This document shows, one piece after another, positions 6,382-9,734 of a stretch of DNA of 9,734 bases (the first letter of the stretch is position 1; every line of letters starts with the position of its first letter). The notes beneath the pieces are model-generated. The model worked only from the letters and a program-made list of their open reading frames with translations. It did no database searches and had not been told where the DNA came from. A program made the position numbers and the translations under genes. The stretch covers positions 1 through 9,734 of the forward strand of contig JABSPG010000124.1 of NCBI GenBank assembly GCA_013214445.1, given 5' to 3'. Origin of the DNA: Ekhidna sp. Its GTDB lineage: Bacteria; Bacteroidota; Bacteroidia; Cytophagales; Cyclobacteriaceae.

Positions 6382-7155
6382 CTATGAATTGTTATTGGCA
6401 GAAAAAAGATCATTTGCATTGTCAGTGCTGAGCTTATCTAGTTCTGAACTTTCCATTCCCAAAAACTCAGATACTTTAACCAAAACTAAAGAGATGTAAG
6501 AAGGTTCATTTCGTTTGCCTCTATGTGGTGTGGGCGTTAGATAGGGACTGTCCGTTTCAAGTATAATCTTTGACCTATCCATAAATGGAACCACTTTATC
6601 CATCCCTCCATTCTTAAATGTACAAACTCCTCCAAGGCCAAGATAAAATCCAAGATCCGTGATTTGCTTTGCCTGTGATGCTGAACCAGTAAAGCAATGG
6701 AACACACCTCTTAACCCTCTTTCGGCATATTTCCGAACTAATTCAATTGTCTCATCAATGGATTCACGACAATGAATAACTACAGGTAGATTATGCAAAA
6801 TGGCTAGTTCGCATTGTATTTCGAATGCATCTATCTGCTCTTCCCAGTAGGTTTTATCCCAATACAAATCCGTACCAATCTCACCAACGGCAAGAAACGA
6901 TCTCTTGTCTAACCACTCCTTTACTACACGAAGTTCCTCTCGATAATCTTCTTTTACCGAACAAGGATGCAGTCCCATCATTGGAAAACAAACCTCACCG
7001 AATCTCTCTTCCGCAGCAAGCAGTGCCTCAATAGTACTGCTATCAATATTAGGCATGAATATTTTTTCAATACCATTCGCCAAAGCCCTATCGACCACTT
7101 GGTCTAGGTCTTCATTAAACTGGTCTAAGTAGATATGTGCGTGCGTATCAATCAT
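6382..7155 (-). CDS. tatD: TatD-family metal-dependent hydrolase (DNase)
   Basis: A 257-residue TIM-barrel metallohydrolase, full length for the family, cytoplasmic. Metal ligands are all present: His5 and His7 in MIDTHAHIY, Glu92 in GEIGTD, His128 in VVIHCRES, His153 in VFHCFTGS and Asp202 in LETDSPYL. The C-terminal signature TPTPHRGKRNEPSYI (207-221) is typical. Members act as 3'-5' exonucleases or AP endonucleases in DNA repair, or on D-aminoacyl-tRNA; the sequence does not discriminate between these. The start ATG overlaps the stop of the deacetylase gene as ATGA, and the asparaginase gene begins 3 bases after its stop, placing it inside a coupled operon. Its job there is probably housekeeping rather than polysaccharide-related. 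Confidence 0.94.
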   Translation of the reverse strand: MIDTHAHIYLDQFNEDLDQVVDRALANGIEKIFMPNIDSSTIEALLAAEERFGEVCFPMMGLHPCSVKEDYREELRVVKEWLDKRSFLAVGEIGTDLYWDKTYWEEQIDAFEIQCELAILHNLPVVIHCRESIDETIELVRKYAERGLRGVFHCFTGSASQAKQITDLGFYLGLGGVCTFKNGGMDKVVPFMDRSKIILETDSPYLTPTPHRGKRNEPSYISLVLVKVSEFLGMESSELDKLSTDNANDLFSANNNS

Positions 7156-7772
7156 TGCAAAGTTTCGAATTTTAACCCCCTATCTGAAAAACAATTAAGA
7201 ACTTCAGGTAAAATTTGTTTCAAAATCGGAAAGGACTGTTGAGTATCATGGAAGACTAGAATGCTGCCAGGAGCTGCTACTTTGAGTTTACTAATGGATC
7301 TTATTGGATCGATTCTTCTATCAAAATCCCACGATAGGTGTGACCACATTATCACGTCTATACTATCTAAGGCTCTGAGTTGACTCCTAGAGATATGTCC
7401 ATAGGGGGGTCTGATCATTTTGCTCTGTCCTCCAACTTCATCTATAAGTTTTCCACTCTTTGCCATATTCAACTTAAAGTCACTAACAGAAATCTTCCAA
7501 CCATCTAAATGATGATAGCCATGATTGGCGATTAGATGTCTTTTACTTATCAGCTGTTTCGCAAGATCAAAATTTGATTCCAAACTAGTACCCAAACAAA
7601 AGAAAGTTGCTTTAGCCCCTACTCTGTCCAATTCTTCCAGAACCCATGGAGTCACTTCGGCATCAGGACCATCATCAAACGTTAAGTAAATTGTATCATT
7701 GGAAGGTTTCTGCCAAAACAGTGAAGGATAAAAAACCTTAACAATCCACGGGGTTTTGTAGAAGCGAATCAT
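7152..7772 (-). CDS. Polysaccharide deacetylase (NodB/CE4 family)
   Basis: A 206-residue carbohydrate esterase family 4 enzyme that removes N- or O-acetyl groups from a glycan. The five motifs are visible in order: TFDDGP (31-36, Asp33 as base and Asp34 as metal ligand), HGYHH (His84 and His88 as metal ligands), RPPYGH (121-126), SWDFD (147-151) and VFHD (His175). All catalytic residues are retained, so it should be active. There is no clear signal peptide; the N-terminus MIRFYKTPWIVKVFYPSLFW is hydrophobic-aromatic and may associate with the membrane, so its location is uncertain. Start and stop both overlap neighbours by four bases (ATGA). The neighbouring glycosyltransferase suggests the substrate is a surface or exopolysaccharide made by the same operon; peptidoglycan is an alternative. 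Confidence 0.93.
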   Translation of the reverse strand: MIRFYKTPWIVKVFYPSLFWQKPSNDTIYLTFDDGPDAEVTPWVLEELDRVGAKATFFCLGTSLESNFDLAKQLISKRHLIANHGYHHLDGWKISVSDFKLNMAKSGKLIDEVGGQSKMIRPPYGHISRSQLRALDSIDVIMWSHLSWDFDRRIDPIRSISKLKVAAPGSILVFHDTQQSFPILKQILPEVLNCFSDRGLKFETLQ

Positions 7773-8956
7773 CTATTTTGGATCCTACATGACAACATGG
7801 TTATGTCATCATGAAAATTCCTTGAGCCTTTAAACAAATTGAGTGCTTCCAAAATTCTGTCATGAAGTTTTCCTAAATCCTCGCTATCATCTTCGACGAG
7901 AAGCTGTTGAAGCCTATCAAATTCAAATGCTTCATCTTCTTCGTTAAAAGTTTCTGTAAGGCCATCTGTATAGGTGAAAAGCACAAATTCATCGAGATTA
8001 TCTACGTCCTTCGTTTCTATAAAAGGCAATGGATCGAACATCCCGAGCACTGTTGTTCCCTCATTTAACAGGAGAATGCCCTCCTCCCTTTTAAGGATGA
8101 TTTCATTGTGGCCGCAATTTATATACTCCAAAGTCTTGCTTTTGAAGTCATAGATTCCCGCGAAGAACGTGATAAAATTCTCAGCATTTCCACTGACAAA
8201 TGTGCTATGATTAAGCTCAGTGATGATCTGAGTTAGGTCTTTGGTTTGACGAACCAAGGCTCTAAGAGACGCCTGAAAGTTTGACATCAACAAAGCAGCA
8301 GGTACTCCTTTACCTGAAACATCTGCTATACACGCTAAAAATCTATTTTCATCAATTTGAATGTAATCATAGTAGTCTCCTCCAACATCATGATGTGGCA
8401 GATAGTATGCTTCGATTTGTAACCTCTCTACCTTAGGAAGTTCCTTTGGAAAAAGGAAATTCTGAACTTTTTTGGCGATTTCGAGCTCCCTCCTATAGGC
8501 TTCCTGCTCCATTTGCTGGCGTGCTAATCGTTTATTCTCAATGGCGACCAAAATGATATTTGTTAGTGCATTCAGAAATCGATTTTGTACTCCTATCTTA
8601 TTTTCAGATTCAATAAAAACTACCGAGAGGAGACGATTCTTATGAAAGACAGGGAAAACAGAGTCAAATTCATCAAAACTAGTTTCTGTCAGACCCATGC
8701 GATTTGAGAGCGATTCATATTCGCTGGGAAGCAAAGTCCCCATAAGGTTACTCTTGGTGCCAAAATTGACCCGACAAACCCACTGATCGTTCTGAGAGGC
8801 ATACAGAGCTAGTTTGTTGATTTTCAAGTCGGCCAATAGCGTGAACTTGTAAATCTTTAGTAGGTCGTCTTCAGGTAAATTGTTGTTTACTGCCTGAGTA
8901 ACCTCCAACAAAGCATTCAGCTGTAAGTCCTTTATATCTATTGAAGTCTTTTTCAC
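7769..8956 (-). CDS. GAF-like sensor plus SpoIIE/RsbU-type PP2C serine/threonine phosphatase
   Basis: A 395-residue cytoplasmic protein phosphatase. Residues 1-140 look like a GAF-type sensory domain (IYKFTLLADLKINKLALYA; FPVFHKNRLLSVVFIESE). A helical linker, probably coiled coil (about 140-170), ends in ELEIAKKVQNFLFPKELP, the usual entry to the SpoIIE domain. The PP2C domain (about 180-392) keeps the metal-binding Asp194 (VGGDYYDY), Asp212 (ADVSGKGVPAALLMS), Asp331 (YTDGLTE) and Asp383/Asp384 (FHDDITML). Such enzymes dephosphorylate STAS-type anti-anti-sigma factors or SiaC-like proteins. The start is GTG, overlapping the preceding gene's stop by one base (TAGTG); no ATG is better placed. 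There are no membrane helices, unlike Pseudomonas SiaA. No kinase or STAS partner is adjacent, so the target is unknown; the SiaC-family protein at 2264-2620 is one candidate. Confidence 0.94.
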   Translation of the reverse strand: MKKTSIDIKDLQLNALLEVTQAVNNNLPEDDLLKIYKFTLLADLKINKLALYASQNDQWVCRVNFGTKSNLMGTLLPSEYESLSNRMGLTETSFDEFDSVFPVFHKNRLLSVVFIESENKIGVQNRFLNALTNIILVAIENKRLARQQMEQEAYRRELEIAKKVQNFLFPKELPKVERLQIEAYYLPHHDVGGDYYDYIQIDENRFLACIADVSGKGVPAALLMSNFQASLRALVRQTKDLTQIITELNHSTFVSGNAENFITFFAGIYDFKSKTLEYINCGHNEIILKREEGILLLNEGTTVLGMFDPLPFIETKDVDNLDEFVLFTYTDGLTETFNEEDEAFEFDRLQQLLVEDDSEDLGKLHDRILEALNLFKGSRNFHDDITMLSCRIQNR

Positions 8957-9207
8957 TAAGTGTTATGTCTCAGAAGACCTTTTTTCGATGCTAAATAAAA
9001 ATATGTTTTGAAGCTGTCCTGAAAACTAGCCTCATCATAAGCAATTTCAATATCTATTGAAGAATAAACCTTAACCCAACCTTTCTGTATCAGCCTGATC
9101 AAATTTTCGCTTAAAATATCATCTGAATACTCTGTCTGCTCCTTCAGCTGAGAATAGGGCGTCACAAAATATAGTTCATCTATGATATCAAACTCTTGAT
9201 TAGTCAT
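8956..9207 (-). CDS. Small conserved-looking protein, possibly winged-helix-like
   Basis: An 83-residue soluble protein I cannot name. It is mostly helical to about residue 45 (EFDIIDELYFVTPYSQLKEQ, then a DDILSENLIRLIQKGWVKVY segment). The latter reads like the recognition helix and first wing strand of a compact winged-helix fold, so a DNA- or protein-binding adaptor is possible but unproven. The tail ASKKGLLRHNT is short and charged; I recall similar GLLxHN endings in small proteins of Bacteroidota. It overlaps the glycosyltransferase stop by one base (TAATG) and the phosphatase start by one base. That double coupling and normal coding character argue that it is a real gene working with its neighbours. 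There are no membrane segment, cysteine cluster or catalytic motif. Confidence 0.8.
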   Translation of the reverse strand: MTNQEFDIIDELYFVTPYSQLKEQTEYSDDILSENLIRLIQKGWVKVYSSIDIEIAYDEASFQDSFKTYFYLASKKGLLRHNT

Positions 9208-9734
9208 TAGTACTTACGCCCTTTCCAAGTGTAAGAACCAAAGATAGAGTTGATCCCCATTAATAGAAATTGAAGGGGATAAATAATTTGAATTACCAAC
9301 AGCGAACTAAAAGTACTTCGCCCACCCGTAAACCGGTCAATAGGGTAAACGTACATGAACTCTGAAGCAAACCTCACCAACAGTACGACCAAAAAAAAGA
9401 CAATACTAAGCTTCTGTGCAAGAACCAATGCAAGAGCTAAATAGAATGAAGAGTAATCAATAAAGAAGAAGATATATAACAGTTTGGCCTTCCAATTCTT
9501 ATTGTATTTCCATTTGCTTGTCCACCTTTTTCTTTGATTTAAGAAGGCTAGCATATTATCATGGGGTGCTGTTGTCACTATCGCTTCCTTTGATTTCAAA
9601 AATCGAGTAGTGTAAGGAAACTGTGTCATTATATTAAATAGAAGAAACTCATCATCTCCCGATGGAGTGAACAGATTATTTGAATAGCCACCCACCTTCT
9701 TGAATGCCTCTTTTTTAAATCCTAAATTAGCTCC
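9207..9734 (-). CDS. Family 2 (processive-type) membrane glycosyltransferase, 5' end outside window
   Basis: The C-terminal 175 residues of an inner-membrane glycosyltransferase; the frame stays open to the window edge, so the GTG at 9695 is not its start. Visible residues begin GANLGFKKEAF, the usual acceptor-side block of GT2 enzymes. SGDDEFLL follows (Asp27, Asp28, Glu29; Asp28 or its neighbour is the likely general base), then LNQRKRW (65-71), matching the QxxRW motif of chain-forming or lipid-linked synthases. Three membrane helices follow (about 84-105, 109-129, 142-163) and the protein ends YTWKGRKY. The N-terminal nucleotide-sugar-binding half is missing, so donor sugar and product cannot be judged. 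It heads the visible part of the operon with the small protein, the PP2C phosphatase and the polysaccharide deacetylase. Confidence 0.9.
   Translation of the reverse strand, partial: GANLGFKKEAFKKVGGYSNNLFTPSGDDEFLLFNIMTQFPYTTRFLKSKEAIVTTAPHDNMLAFLNQRKRWTSKWKYNKNWKAKLLYIFFFIDYSSFYLALALVLAQKLSIVFFLVVLLVRFASEFMYVYPIDRFTGGRSTFSSLLVIQIIYPLQFLLMGINSIFGSYTWKGRKY

Noticed and set aside
9207..9695. Treating the glycosyltransferase fragment as a complete 162-residue gene starting with GTG at 9695
   Set aside because: The frame continues upstream to the window edge with GANLGFKKEAF, a conserved GT2 block, so the gene is cut by the window rather than short.
1..9734. CRISPR array, insertion sequence, prophage, toxin-antitoxin or other defence system
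   Set aside because: No regularly spaced repeats, terminal inverted repeats, transposase or integrase motifs, or defence-type domains were seen in any frame; the tRNA-Ser 3' end shows no duplicated attachment-like segment.

Overview
The window looks like ordinary chromosome from a member of the Bacteroidota, most likely of the Cytophagales/flavobacterial kind. Several things point there. Base composition is moderately AT-rich. The ExbB protein has a cleavable signal peptide and an acidic periplasmic extension, and it sits with a small membrane protein and two ExbD paralogues. There are no strong Shine-Dalgarno sequences, and a TTG-N20-TTTATTTG promoter resembling the Bacteroidota consensus precedes the tRNA gene. 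The phylum assignment is inferred from protein families and gene order; no rRNA is present. I see no mobile element, phage gene, CRISPR array or transfer signature.

Layout: the left part (1-2620) is read on the + strand. It holds a large M1-family zinc metallopeptidase, cut by the left edge, followed after 72 bp by a SiaC-family (DUF1987) phospho-switch protein. These converge at 2621-2770 on everything else, which is read on the - strand; two hairpins lie between them, the first a good bidirectional terminator. Next (2771-4999, transcribed right to left) is an energy-transduction operon: ExbB/TolQ-like proton channel, a 100-residue three-helix protein, ExbD-1 and ExbD-2. A tRNA-Ser(GGA) with its own probable promoter fills the 320-base gap 5000-5319. 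The right part (5320-9734) is a tightly packed - strand operon in which most genes overlap by 1 or 4 nt or lie 3 nt apart: a processive-type family 2 glycosyltransferase (cut by the right edge), an 83-residue conserved-looking small protein, a GAF-plus-SpoIIE PP2C phosphatase, a NodB-type polysaccharide deacetylase, a TatD-family nuclease and a type I (cytoplasmic) asparaginase.

How they may work together: the ExbB/ExbD proteins should power TonB-dependent outer-membrane transport. The glycosyltransferase and deacetylase suggest surface polysaccharide synthesis and modification, and the PP2C phosphatase embedded between them suggests control by protein phosphorylation. SiaC-family proteins are, in Pseudomonas, substrates of exactly such a phosphatase (SiaA) in a biofilm switch, so a phosphatase and a SiaC homologue about 5 kb apart are the most thought-provoking regulatory pairing here, although they are not in one operon. 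The most striking single anomaly is that the ExbB homologue appears to lack about seven residues of the highly conserved second channel helix (the G-x-x-G-T-V-x-G motif) with the frame preserved.
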